Assembly (NCBI GenBank): GCA_964521625.1 | Contig: CAZFSM010000015.1 | Coordinates: 26,290 to 90,289 of the forward strand | Source of the DNA: UBA1444 sp964521625 | Lineage (GTDB): Bacteria > Bacillota > Negativicutes > UBA1444 | Reading direction: 5' to 3' | Length of the DNA stretch: 64,000 bases | In this document: in pieces, positions 8,341 through 17,033 of the stretch | How the letters are laid out: each line of letters begins with the position of its first letter | Position numbering within the stretch: the first letter of the stretch is position 1 | Program-made: the position numbers and the translations under genes | The notes under the pieces: model-generated | Database searches by the model: none | What the model saw: the letters and a program-made list of their open reading frames with translations, nothing else | What the model was told of the DNA's origin: nothing

Positions 8341-8953
8341 CTTCATCACTCCTTGTGTTGGCTTTACTGATAGCGCGCGAAAGCAGGTCAAACATACGCG
8401 ACGCATCCGCCAAAACCTCTTCCGGGTTACGATTCAAAATCAACGTCGGCGACCAGTATTCGGTGAACGCATCGATAATTACACCAGCTGTCGTTTGGGC
8501 GCCAGGCCCTGCGTCAATCACACCCTGCTGCAGGCCGGTTTCAAGAAATTGCTCGGTTTTTTCGCGCAAAATCCGCCTTATTTCCTGGCGCATGTTCATG
8601 TTCTTTTTGCCAATATAACGAAACGTATTAACATCGCCGATGATCTCCATCGCCCCACGATTTTGCCGCATCAACAGGTTGACCCGTTGCACGTGAGATA
8701 GCAACAATTCACGCAGTTGTTCCAGCGGCGACAAGGAAGGATCGACACTCGCTTCCGCTGAAGCTTGGGCCAATTCCAAAACATAGCTGGCATAAGCGTC
8801 AATCAGCGCTTCCTTATTGGCAAATTCGTTATAGATAGTCCCGACGCTGCAACCCATTTCACGCGCCACATCCTGCATGGTTGTCCGATTGATCCCGTTC
8901 TGGTCGATCAAGTCGATAAAAACTTTTAGAATCTCCTGCCGTCGCACGCTCAT
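8240..8953 (-). CDS. TetR family transcriptional regulator
   Basis: The 237-residue protein has an N-terminal TetR helix-turn-helix (TTMQDVAREMGCSVGTIY, about residues 24-41) and a helical ligand-binding half. The last 40 or so residues are Gln/Pro/Arg-rich and look unlike a TetR C-terminus; they are encoded in the stretch that overlaps the next gene in another frame. Start ATG 8953 follows AAGGCGG by seven bases. It probably controls the flavodoxin gene, and perhaps itself, in response to an unknown ligand. Confidence 0.8.
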   Translation of the reverse strand: MSVRRQEILKVFIDLIDQNGINRTTMQDVAREMGCSVGTIYNEFANKEALIDAYASYVLELAQASAEASVDPSLSPLEQLRELLLSHVQRVNLLMRQNRGAMEIIGDVNTFRYIGKKNMNMRQEIRRILREKTEQFLETGLQQGVIDAGPGAQTTAGVIIDAFTEYWSPTLILNRNPEEVLADASRMFDLLSRAISKANTRSDEDENIGDQQQPPGPERLHPNITRQTGRGRDGLRR

Positions 8954-9091
8954 TGTTTTGCCGCCTTGTATGAATTTTTGATTATTTTTCATTTATATTC
9001 AAATTGTAGTGTTGCGGATTTCAATTGTCAATAAAAAAATCTGCACCGCCCCCGAAAATTAGGGGCGATGCAGATAATGTGAAAAAACAAA

Positions 9092-10399
9092 TCAGTCGAT
9101 ACAAACATCTTCGCCGTTGAGGATTTTTTTCATGTTCTTCATCGGGCACATTTTGCCGCACATGGTGCAGGTGTCTTCATGCTCCGGTTTGGAAGAATCG
9201 CGATAGCGCTGCGCTTTTTCCGGATCAATCGACAATGCGATCATCTTGGGAAAGTCAACTTCAGCCCTGGCCGCACTCATCGCATTATCCCAGTCCCGTG
9301 CGCCGGGAATCCCTTTAGCGATGTCCGCTGCATGCGCGGCAATCCGGGAAGCAATGATGCCCTCTTTCATATCGTCGAGGTCCGGCAGCCGCAAATGTTC
9401 GGCTGGCGTCACATAGCAAAGGAAATCGGCGCCATTGGCGGCAGCGATTGCTCCGCCGATTGCGCTGGTAATATGGTCATAGCCGGGGGCCACGTCGGTA
9501 ACGAGCGGGCCGAGTACATAAAATGGCGCGCCATGGCACAGACGTTTCTGCATCATCATATTGCCGGCAATCTCATTGATCGCCATATGGCCAGGCCCTT
9601 CAATCATAACCTGCACATTGCGGGCCCAGGCGCGTTTGGTCAGTTCGCCGAGAGTGATCAGTTCCTCGACCTGCGCCGCATCGGTCGCGTCATGAATCGA
9701 ACCGGGTCGGCATGCGTCACCCAGGCTGAGCGTCACGTCATATTCCACGCAGATATCCAGCAGACGGTCGTAGTATTCATAAAACGGATTTTCCTGTTGA
9801 TTCATTTCCATCCAGGCAAACAACAATGAGCCGCCGCGCGATACGATATTGGTCAACCGTTTATTGCGTTTAACGCGTTCTGCTGTTGCCTGGTTCATGC
9901 CGCAGTGAATTGTCATGAAATCTACGCCGTCTGCAGCGTGTGTTTCGACAACTTTGAAGAATTCATCGACTGTGATCTCTTTCAAATCTTTATCGAGCAG
10001 GCCGACCGCATCATACATCGGCACCGTGCCGATCATCGCCGTGGACGCGTCAAGCAGCCGCCGCCGGAAGGTCTGTGTTTTGCCAAAACAACTGAGATCC
10101 ATGATTGCTTCCGCTTTCAGCTCAATCGCCTTAAGCGCTTTGGTCAGTTCCAGATCGAGGTCGCAGCAGTCCTTCGAAACACCCAGGTTCACATTAATTT
10201 TTGTCCGCAGGCCAGTTCCTACACCTTCAGGATCAAGTTTCGAATGATTCTTGTTAGCCGGAATCACGACCTGCCCGGCTGCCACCAATTCTCGCAAACG
10301 CTGCGGGTCCATCTTTTCCTTGGCGGCGACAGTCTGCATCTGCGGTGTAATGATTCCTTGTTTTGCAGCATCCATTTGTGTTGAATAGTTCATCTTCAT
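9092..10399 (-). CDS. thiC: phosphomethylpyrimidine synthase ThiC
   Basis: The 435-residue radical-SAM enzyme converts 5-aminoimidazole ribotide to 4-amino-5-hydroxymethyl-2-methylpyrimidine phosphate in thiamine synthesis. It is full length for the short form of ThiC. The C-terminal CTMCGKMC holds the CX2CX4C cluster ligands, and conserved blocks such as GDACRPGS and MIEGPGHM are intact. Start ATG 10399 follows AAAGGA; nearby in-frame TTG and ATG codons are less well placed. A TPP riboswitch and terminator lie just upstream, so thiamine pyrophosphate represses it. No other thi gene is adjacent. Confidence 0.97.
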   Translation of the reverse strand: MKMNYSTQMDAAKQGIITPQMQTVAAKEKMDPQRLRELVAAGQVVIPANKNHSKLDPEGVGTGLRTKINVNLGVSKDCCDLDLELTKALKAIELKAEAIMDLSCFGKTQTFRRRLLDASTAMIGTVPMYDAVGLLDKDLKEITVDEFFKVVETHAADGVDFMTIHCGMNQATAERVKRNKRLTNIVSRGGSLLFAWMEMNQQENPFYEYYDRLLDICVEYDVTLSLGDACRPGSIHDATDAAQVEELITLGELTKRAWARNVQVMIEGPGHMAINEIAGNMMMQKRLCHGAPFYVLGPLVTDVAPGYDHITSAIGGAIAAANGADFLCYVTPAEHLRLPDLDDMKEGIIASRIAAHAADIAKGIPGARDWDNAMSAARAEVDFPKMIALSIDPEKAQRYRDSSKPEHEDTCTMCGKMCPMKNMKKILNGEDVCID

Positions 10400-10426
10400 C
10401 CCCAACTTTCCTTTGTTTTGCGCGCA

Positions 10427-10460
10427 TAAAAAAGAGAGCAGTGCAGAAAAGCTTGCTCTC
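10427..10460 (-). terminator. riboswitch-controlled intrinsic terminator of thiC
   Basis: On the minus strand GAGAGCA and TGCTCTC (10460-10454 and 10440-10434) form a stem followed by TTTTTT. It lies between the TPP aptamer and the thiC start, as expected for a transcription-attenuating expression platform. Confidence 0.85.
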
Positions 10461-10477
10461 CAGTATACTTTGCAATC

Positions 10478-10552
10478 GCTTCCCTACGGTGGTCTTAACC
10501 ACATCAGGTTCCAAGGGTCGGAATCTTCCTCTCAGCCTTGCGGCCCCCCCAG
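10478..10552 (-). promoter_or_regulatory. TPP riboswitch (THI element)
   Basis: Read on the minus strand, the region contains CTGAGAGG, ACCCTTGGAACCTGAT and CCACCGTAGGGAAG in the order and spacing of the thiamine pyrophosphate aptamer. It ends about 20 bases before a terminator hairpin and about 80 bases before thiC. TPP binding should favour termination. Confidence 0.95.
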
Positions 10553-10737
10553 CTTACTGCCCTATTCACTTCACTTGTATTGTATTCCTCATACGCTAAA
10601 AAGTAAAGCGCTGGTTCGGGCAGCGCGGCGATTCAGAGTTCAATATCAAAATATTAAATAGATATTTTAACAAAATTATTGATTTTAAATAGATAATATA
10701 TTATTATATCTATAAAATACATCGGGAGTTGATACTA

Positions 10738-11898
10738 ATGCAACGCAACCAAACACTGACGCAAGCATCGGTCAGCGATCTCAAACGCGGGTATGTTTTC
10801 GCCGCAGCGCAAGACCGGTTCCACTGTCTCTGCTGCGGTTTTAAAACCGAACCGGGTCAAATCTATCGAGGCGTAGACGCCTATTATGACGCGGAAAAAT
10901 TTATGCGGATCCACATTGAAACCGAACACGGCTCGCCGCTGCAAATCCTGCTGCAACTCGACAAGCGCTGGACCGGCCTGACCGAGCTGCAAACACAGCT
11001 CATCAACTTATTCGTCGGCGGCACCAGCGACCAGGAAATCGCCAGTCAACTCGGTACCGGCAGCGTGTCGACAATCCGCAACCATAGGTTTTTGCTGCGG
11101 GAAAAACTGAAACAGGCAAAATGTTTTCTGGCGATTGGCGAGCTGATGGAAGACCTGTCGCAAACTAAAAGCACTTCTCCAATGGCAAAATTACCTGCCA
11201 CCGTTTCCGCCGAAGAACAAAAAATTCTCGCCACTTATTTCCCGCAGGGCGTGGACGGTCCGCTGTCAACCTATCCCGGTCGGGAAAAACGCCGCCTGAT
11301 TGTCCTGCGACAACTCGCCGAGCGGTTTGCGCCCAATCGCGCCTATAATGAAAAAGAAGTCAATGCCATTTTATCCGCCGCTTATGAAGACCATGTCCTG
11401 TTGCGACGTCAGTTAATCGATTGCGGATTATTGTCCCGCCGACCCGACGGCAGTGAATATCGCCGTAGCGGCGCAACGGCGACTACTCACTACGAAGAAG
11501 AGGAGTTTGAATCTATGGATAACGAGCGCAAAAAATCGCTGCTACGCGAATATAAGGAAACTCCTCTGCCAATGGGGGTGTTCCAAATCAAAAACAATGT
11601 CAGTGGGAAGCTGTTGCTACTGAAAGCACTGAATTTGCCCGGTATTATCAACCGACATCAGTTGGAACTCAGACGCGGCATGCATCGCAACCGCCAGTTA
11701 ATGCAAGATTGGATTCAATATGGCGAAAACGCTTTCTCCTTCGATATCCTCGCCACGTTGAAGCCCGAAGAATTCCTACCGGAATACTACCCGACGGCAG
11801 TAAACGATCTTTTTGAAGCATGGCTGGAAAAGCTACAACCATTCGGAGATGCTGGCTACAACAAAACAGCACCGAACGCTTCACCTCAATCCAGATAA
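10738..11898 (+). CDS. LuxR-like HTH / DUF2087 / degenerate GIY-YIG regulator
   Basis: This 386-residue protein appears to have four parts: a Cys/His cluster (CLCC near 30, HIETEH near 59-64) that may bind zinc, a LuxR-type helix-turn-helix (LTELQTQLINLFVGGTSDQE onward, about 82-125), a DUF2087 domain (about 160-245), and a GIY-YIG-like C-terminus (about 279-345). In the last part GIY reads GVF and YIG reads LLL, so cleavage activity is doubtful. Start ATG 10738 follows GGGAG by nine bases. It is probably a transcriptional regulator. The upstream region is extremely AT-rich. The stop overlaps the convergent gene by 13 bases. Confidence 0.7.
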   Translation: MQRNQTLTQASVSDLKRGYVFAAAQDRFHCLCCGFKTEPGQIYRGVDAYYDAEKFMRIHIETEHGSPLQILLQLDKRWTGLTELQTQLINLFVGGTSDQEIASQLGTGSVSTIRNHRFLLREKLKQAKCFLAIGELMEDLSQTKSTSPMAKLPATVSAEEQKILATYFPQGVDGPLSTYPGREKRRLIVLRQLAERFAPNRAYNEKEVNAILSAAYEDHVLLRRQLIDCGLLSRRPDGSEYRRSGATATTHYEEEEFESMDNERKKSLLREYKETPLPMGVFQIKNNVSGKLLLLKALNLPGIINRHQLELRRGMHRNRQLMQDWIQYGENAFSFDILATLKPEEFLPEYYPTAVNDLFEAWLEKLQPFGDAGYNKTAPNASPQSR

Positions 11899-12281
11899 TT
11901 TCGCGGCAGACAGTCTCCTTTGACAATGCCCATCCACTGTCGGTAGCTCTGCGCCACTGCCGGACTGATTGAAAATTCGGCGCGAACCTGATCAATAGCA
12001 CGGCTCTGACTACTGTTCTCACATTCTTCGACACAGCCAATCGCCAGCAGATTGGAATAGGCGATTTTACGGGATAAGTCGTCGGCAAATGCGCTGCAAA
12101 CCTGCGGCACACAGTTGCACTCGCTGCGCTGCCGCCAATTTGCAATTCCAGTTTCCTGCGAAAACATGTCCAACATTTTTATTTCCGGCAAACCCAGCCT
12201 TCCGTCCGCCGTTGCCACCCAATACGCCAAATCCATGAACGACTCTTTTTCATCGGCACTCTTTAACATATCCAGAAACAT
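11886..12281 (-). CDS. hypothetical protein, possibly TerB-like
   Basis: This encodes 131 residues. The N-terminal half (FMDLAYWVATADGRLGLPEI) resembles the start of TerB/DjlA-like helical domains, in which an acidic ADG loop follows the first helix. Six Cys are scattered through the middle. The start ATG follows GGGGGAG. It is convergent with, and overlaps by 13 bases, the GIY-YIG fusion gene. The family call is tentative and the function unknown. Confidence 0.5.
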   Translation of the reverse strand: MFLDMLKSADEKESFMDLAYWVATADGRLGLPEIKMLDMFSQETGIANWRQRSECNCVPQVCSAFADDLSRKIAYSNLLAIGCVEECENSSQSRAIDQVRAEFSISPAVAQSYRQWMGIVKGDCLPRNYLD

Positions 12282-12457
12282 AATTTCTCCCCCTTCATAA
12301 CAAAGCTATTTTTTGACTGCCAGCCACACACCGCCACCTTGAGGCTTGCTGACAATCTCGCTTTCATGTATCATTGTATTCGGAGTAAATTCATATTACA
12401 AATACCGCTTTTGTCCGCTTGATATATTAAAAAAGTATGGTTTGCGGAGGTGTCAAG

Positions 12458-13333
12458 ATGGACATTCGCCAATTAAAATATTTTCAGGCGATTGCCGAAG
12501 AAGGTCAAATCTCCAAAGCCGCCAAACGGCTGAACATGGCTCAGCCGCCTTTAAGTCAGCAATTGAAGCTGCTGGAAGCAGAATTAGGGGTCTTACTTGT
12601 CGAAAGAGGCCCCAGGCAAATAAAACTGACCGAAGCTGGACGCCTGCTTCAGGATCGCGCCTCACAAATCATCGAACTGTTGAATGCAACGACCGTGGAG
12701 CTGAAAGACCTGAACTCCGGTTCCCGCGGTGCCCTGGCAATTGGAGCCGTAGCCTCGGCTGGCACGACTTTTCTGCCAGAACGGATCCGCACTTTTCATA
12801 GCCAATTCCCTGAAATAACTTTTCAGTTTTGGGAAGGAAATACGGCCCGAATTCTTGAGTTGTTGCATAATGGCATCGTCGAAATCGGTATTGCCCGGGC
12901 TATTTACGACCCTGATTTGTATCACGCCTACGATCTGACTGCCGAACCGATGATCGCCGCACAAAAAGCAAAGAGTTCAAAAAAACCGCCGGGTTGCCAA
13001 TTGCAAGTCAGCGAGCTTCGCGACAAACCGTTGTTAATCCATCGCAGCAATGAGAATTTGCTCAACGAAGCTTGCCGCAAATTCGGCTTCCAACCAAACA
13101 TTCTCTGCCGCGGTGACGATGTCCGTTCATTATTGGCGTGGGCGGATGCCGGAATTGGTGTGGCGATCGTATTGAAATCGGCGATCAGTCTTGTTCCCAG
13201 CAGTCAACTGACTTATCAGGAAATTGCCGATCCAGCGCTTTCAATTAAGATGGCTATCATCTGGCCCCGTAAACGGCAGCAATCAGCGGTAGCAAGAAAT
13301 TTTTTGGCCACATTGCTAGCTGCCCGGGCCTAA
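12458..13333 (+). CDS. LysR family transcriptional regulator
   Basis: The 291-residue protein has a classic LysR N-terminal helix-turn-helix (QISKAAKRLNMAQPPLSQQL, about 17-36) and a periplasmic-binding-protein-like effector half. Start ATG 12458 has GGAGG seven bases upstream; an earlier in-frame ATG at 12437 overlaps this site. An AEC-family transporter gene begins 21 bases after the stop, so the pair is likely one operon, with the regulator responding to a substrate of the transporter. Confidence 0.88.
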   Translation: MDIRQLKYFQAIAEEGQISKAAKRLNMAQPPLSQQLKLLEAELGVLLVERGPRQIKLTEAGRLLQDRASQIIELLNATTVELKDLNSGSRGALAIGAVASAGTTFLPERIRTFHSQFPEITFQFWEGNTARILELLHNGIVEIGIARAIYDPDLYHAYDLTAEPMIAAQKAKSSKKPPGCQLQVSELRDKPLLIHRSNENLLNEACRKFGFQPNILCRGDDVRSLLAWADAGIGVAIVLKSAISLVPSSQLTYQEIADPALSIKMAIIWPRKRQQSAVARNFLATLLAARA

Positions 13334-13354
13334 AGCAAGCGAATTGGAGGACCT

Positions 13355-14290
13355 ATGCTATTTTTTCAAGCTCTCGGCGGGTTATTCAGTATTTTGATCA
13401 TGGTTTCCATTGGATATTATCTGACGGCCAAACGCCGCTTCACTCCAGAAAACTCTGCTTTATTGCCGTTCCTGGTCAATTACGTTTCACTGCCCACCTT
13501 TATGATCTGGAACTTGTTGAGCACCTTTGACCGGGCCAAATTGCTCCCCTTGCTATCCGGAGTTGTCGTTCCGGCCTTGTCAATGTTAATCAGTTTTTGT
13601 GTCGCCTATCTACTTTCAAATGTCATAGGACTGGCGCAAAATCGCCGAGGAACATTCCGCTCGGCGTTCTTCAGTTCCAGCGCCATCTTTGTCGGTGTGC
13701 CTGTGAATATGGCCTTATTCGGTGAAAGCAGCATCCCCTACGTGTTGATCTTTTTTCTTGCCAACGCTTTTTTATTCTGGACCATCGGCAATTATTCCAT
13801 CAGCCTTGATGGTAAAAGCGCACCGGCGAAACTGATCAGCCTCGCCTCACTCCGGCAGGTATTTTCGCCACCGTTCATCGGTTTCTCGGTCGCAGTTTCT
13901 CTGGTTTTGCTTGAAGTTCGTCTGCCGGACTTCCTGCTGGTAACTTTCAAATATCTCGGTAGTATGACTACTCCTTTGTCTATGCTGTTCATTGGCATCG
14001 TAATGTATGGTGTCAAATTCAGTCAGATTCGGTTAAGCAAAGATCTGTTGGTTTTGCTGGCGGGCCGTTTTGTGATTACTCCGCTGATTGTCATTGTTGT
14101 CGCCTCTTTTTTCCCAATTCCAGAATTGATGAAAAAAGTTTTTGTTATCCAGTCGGCATTACCGGCAATGACCCAAACGACTCTGATGGCCAAATTATAT
14201 GGTGCGGATGCGGAATACGCCGCCGTGTTGGTCAGTACTACAACAGTAGTGGCGCTTTTTGCAATTCCGGTTTACATGGTGTTGATCTAG
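13355..14290 (+). CDS. AEC family transporter
   Basis: The 311-residue membrane protein has about ten hydrophobic segments and the two-halved layout of the auxin efflux carrier (AEC) family, bacterial members of which move malate, malonate or other organic acids. Conserved blocks include VNYVSLPTFMIWNL in the first half and QSALPAMTQTTLMAKLYG in the second, around the broken helices. Start ATG follows GGAGG. It lies directly behind a LysR gene. Substrate unknown. Confidence 0.85.
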   Translation: MLFFQALGGLFSILIMVSIGYYLTAKRRFTPENSALLPFLVNYVSLPTFMIWNLLSTFDRAKLLPLLSGVVVPALSMLISFCVAYLLSNVIGLAQNRRGTFRSAFFSSSAIFVGVPVNMALFGESSIPYVLIFFLANAFLFWTIGNYSISLDGKSAPAKLISLASLRQVFSPPFIGFSVAVSLVLLEVRLPDFLLVTFKYLGSMTTPLSMLFIGIVMYGVKFSQIRLSKDLLVLLAGRFVITPLIVIVVASFFPIPELMKKVFVIQSALPAMTQTTLMAKLYGADAEYAAVLVSTTTVVALFAIPVYMVLI

Positions 14291-14317
14291 CTGCTGTCTG
14301 AATCAAGTTTCATACGG

Positions 14318-14358
14318 AATAGGGGAAGAACTTGCAACCAAGTTCTTCCCCTATTTTT
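14318..14358. terminator. intrinsic terminator between convergent genes
   Basis: A 16-base-pair stem (ATAGGGGAAGAACTTG with the matching CAAGTTCTTCCCCTAT) around a very short loop is followed by TTTTT. It ends the LysR-AEC operon and may also serve the convergent VWA gene. Confidence 0.9.
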
Positions 14359-14390
14359 ACCTATTGGTTCAGTTTTTCATTGGAAAACTA

Positions 14391-16244
14391 TTATCGTGCA
14401 TCTAATATTTGGCTGATTTCCAGCAACTTGATAAATTCGGCCCGATAACCATTTTCGTCATTGCCGCGCGCCCCTCTCGCCAAAGCGAGTGCCTGCAGAT
14501 AGGACGCCTGACCCTTAAATTCCGAGTTCCGCAACAGCATGCCATATTCGGCCACCGCAGCGGCAAATCGCAAGTTTTCTGAAGCCATCGCCAGTTCGGC
14601 CTGCCCGTCAACTTTTTGCGTCATCAATTGACTGGCGTCTTCGCCCGGCTTTTTATAACGAATTTTTACCTGTAACAGGTCACTGCCACCAGCATTCTTT
14701 GACTGTTGATACACCAGTTGGTCGACTGCAGCGACGTTTTCTGGTGAATCGGCGGGGACAATTTCATAAAGCGCTGTGACGCTGTGTCCAGCCCCCATGT
14801 CCCCGGCATCTTTTTTGTCGTCATTGAAGTCGCGGTCAGCCAGTTTCCGGTTTTCATAGCCAATCAGGCGATAGGATTTCACGGTGGCCGGATTGAATTC
14901 GACCTGAATTTTTACATCTTTGGCAATCGTAAACAAGGTTCCCGCCATCTGGGAAACCAGCACCTTTTTTGCTTCCAGCGCGTTGTCGATATAGGCGTAG
15001 TTGCCGTTACCCTTGTCTGCCAAAGCTTCCATCTTATTGTCTTTAATGTTGCCCATGCCAAACCCGAGCACTGTAAGAAAGACCCCTTGATCACGGCGTT
15101 CTTCGATCATACGTACCAGTTCGCCTTCACTTGATGCGCCGACGTTGAAGTCGCCGTCGGTGGCCAGAATAACCCGGTTATTGCCGCCGGCAATAAAAGT
15201 TTCTTTGGCAACCTTATATGCCAAATTGATTCCTTCGCCGCCGGCTGTCGATCCACCGGCTTGCAAGCCGTCGATTTTGGCGGTGATTTTCGCTTTTTCA
15301 CTGCCTGGTGTTGACTCAAGTACCATACCGGCCGCGCCGGCATATACGACGATTGCTACTCTGTCTTCAGGCCGCAGTTGCTGCACCAGCATCTTGAACG
15401 CCGTTTTCAGCAGCGGTAGTTTGTTTGGTGCATACATCGACCCCGATACGTCAATCAAAAAAACTAGATTGCTTGGAGGCAAATTTTCCGTCTTCACATT
15501 TTTTCCCTGAATCCCCAGCATCACCAGCTTGCGGCTGCTGTTCCAGGGACTTACAGCCACTTCGGTCGTCAACGAAATCGGCTGTTCGCCAGTCGGTTGC
15601 GGGTAGTCATAAGTAAAATAGTTCAGCAGTTCTTCCGTACGCACCGCATCGGCTGGCGGCAAGTTTCCGCTGTTGAGAAATCGCCTCGCGTTACTGTAAG
15701 AAGCGGTATCGACATCAATCGAAAAGGTGGATAATGGACTGCTGCTCACATTTTGAAAGCTGTTGTCGGTGATATTCTTGTATTCTTCGGTATTCCAGGC
15801 AATTGGCTGAGACGGCCGAATCATGCCGGGTGACGGCACTGCCATTGGCATTTGGTTCATTTCTTTGGTTGCCAGCATGATACCTTTACCCCCGAACATC
15901 CGATCCGTCACATAGTCGCCTTTCAGTAACAGCACTGCGGTTTTAGCGGGATTCAGCTTGCTCATCAAACCGTATTTGTCCTGCAGCGCGGCCAGAACCG
16001 ACGCCACCGTCTGCTCGGCCTGCACCAGCAAATCCACTTTCAGATCCGCCACTTCCGGCACGGCTACCAAATCAATTCCACTGGACCGGGTCAACAAATC
16101 CAGCAAATCCTGCAAGGGCAGGCCTACGGCTTTGATTTCCGTGGCAACAGTGGATGTTTTCATGCGACTTTCTACATTGACGGCTCCAACGCTAGTCATC
16201 AACGACATGAGCATAATCAACAATAATGCGATCGTTCTTTTCAT
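14391..16244 (-). CDS. exported von Willebrand factor A domain protein (YfbK-like)
   Basis: The 617-residue protein has a signal peptide (MKRTIALLLIMLMS onward), a secretin/TonB short N-terminal-like region (about 30-105), the YfbK-type N-terminal block (about 150-235), a VWA domain with an intact metal site (DVSGS at 265-269) and a C-terminal DUF3520-like domain. VWA proteins of this type bind partners through a divalent metal. Start ATG 16244 is nine bases from GGA; an ATG nine bases earlier is too close. It is divergent from an ECF sigma/anti-sigma operon, a pairing that suggests joint control or envelope stress signalling. Confidence 0.85.
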   Translation of the reverse strand: MKRTIALLLIMLMSLMTSVGAVNVESRMKTSTVATEIKAVGLPLQDLLDLLTRSSGIDLVAVPEVADLKVDLLVQAEQTVASVLAALQDKYGLMSKLNPAKTAVLLLKGDYVTDRMFGGKGIMLATKEMNQMPMAVPSPGMIRPSQPIAWNTEEYKNITDNSFQNVSSSPLSTFSIDVDTASYSNARRFLNSGNLPPADAVRTEELLNYFTYDYPQPTGEQPISLTTEVAVSPWNSSRKLVMLGIQGKNVKTENLPPSNLVFLIDVSGSMYAPNKLPLLKTAFKMLVQQLRPEDRVAIVVYAGAAGMVLESTPGSEKAKITAKIDGLQAGGSTAGGEGINLAYKVAKETFIAGGNNRVILATDGDFNVGASSEGELVRMIEERRDQGVFLTVLGFGMGNIKDNKMEALADKGNGNYAYIDNALEAKKVLVSQMAGTLFTIAKDVKIQVEFNPATVKSYRLIGYENRKLADRDFNDDKKDAGDMGAGHSVTALYEIVPADSPENVAAVDQLVYQQSKNAGGSDLLQVKIRYKKPGEDASQLMTQKVDGQAELAMASENLRFAAAVAEYGMLLRNSEFKGQASYLQALALARGARGNDENGYRAEFIKLLEISQILDAR

Positions 16245-16323
16245 CAAACTCATTCCTTTCCATCTTGCCTGCCAATGTCTGTCAGGCTACTTTCAATCTG
16301 ATAAACGACGGTTCGTAAAAAAA

Positions 16324-16364
16324 GTAACGCTACCCAAAATGTGGCACTAATCTATCAACGTTAC
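16324..16364. promoter_or_regulatory. inverted GTAACG motif in divergent promoter region
   Basis: GTAACG at 16324-16329 and CGTTAC at 16359-16364 place the same hexamer on both strands between the divergent VWA and sigma genes. The AAC core resembles an ECF -35 element. Whether the adjacent sigma factor uses it is inference. Confidence 0.35.
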
Positions 16365-16405
16365 CTTTCGTCAGCGAAAACGTTTAACAAAGTAAATGGA
16401 TACGG

Positions 16406-16435
16406 TTGACGGCAACCGGGCGCTAACTCTACAAT
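16406..16435 (+). promoter_or_regulatory. sigma-A-type promoter of the ECF sigma operon
   Basis: TTGACG (16406-16411) and TACAAT (16430-16435) are separated by 18 bases, close to the housekeeping consensus. The promoter lies about 40 bases before the chosen start at 16473 and overlaps the earlier possible start at 16434, which supports the later one. Confidence 0.65.
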
Positions 16436-16472
16436 GGACCTGGGACCGACAGTGATTCCAGGTGGTGAGCAG

Positions 16473-17033
16473 ATGCCGTCAGAATGGGAATTGATTGAAA
16501 AAGCAAAAGCCGGGGACAAGACAGCCCTCGGCGAACTTGTCGGTGATTGCTGGCAGCCCTTGTACCGGTTTGTTTCCTATAAACTGGGCAGTGCAGACGA
16601 AGCGCAGGATATCACACAGGAAACCTTTTTTCGCGCCTTTCGTTCGCTCGCTAGCTATCAAAAAACCGACAGCCAGTTTACCACCTATCTTGGCCGGATC
16701 GCCAGCAACCTGATTACCGATTTGTGGCGAAAAAAGGCCCGTACGCCCGTCATCCATGATATCAGTGACCAACAAGAACTGTTGTCTGGCGGTGAAAATC
16801 CAGCCGAAACCCTGGTAAATTTGGAAACAAAAGAAACGCTTGCTGCCTTGTTGGCAGATTTGCCGACAGAACAGCGTCAAGTAATTGAATATCGTATTCT
16901 GGCCGGCCTGCCGGTCAAAGAAGTCGCTACCGCCATGGACAAGAGCGAAGGCGCCATCAAGATGCTACAGCAACGCGCCCTGAAGACCCTGCGGGAAAAG
17001 TTGCTGGCGAAAGGAGGTTGGGCTGACATATGA
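16473..17033 (+). CDS. ECF RNA polymerase sigma factor
   Basis: The 186-residue protein has sigma region 2 (SADEAQDITQETFFRAFRSL, about 40-60) and region 4 (LPVKEVATAMDKSEGAIKML, about 149-168), with no region 3, as in extracytoplasmic-function sigma factors. Start ATG 16473 follows AGGTGGTGAG. Its stop overlaps the ATG of the next gene (ATGA), so a membrane anti-sigma-like protein is translationally coupled to it. The divergent VWA gene is a plausible target. Confidence 0.9.
   Translation: MPSEWELIEKAKAGDKTALGELVGDCWQPLYRFVSYKLGSADEAQDITQETFFRAFRSLASYQKTDSQFTTYLGRIASNLITDLWRKKARTPVIHDISDQQELLSGGENPAETLVNLETKETLAALLADLPTEQRQVIEYRILAGLPVKEVATAMDKSEGAIKMLQQRALKTLREKLLAKGGWADI

Noticed and set aside
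10729..10737. Earlier TTG start for the GIY-YIG fusion gene
   Set aside because: The TTG lies directly on the GGGAG ribosome site, while the ATG at 10738 has the proper spacing.
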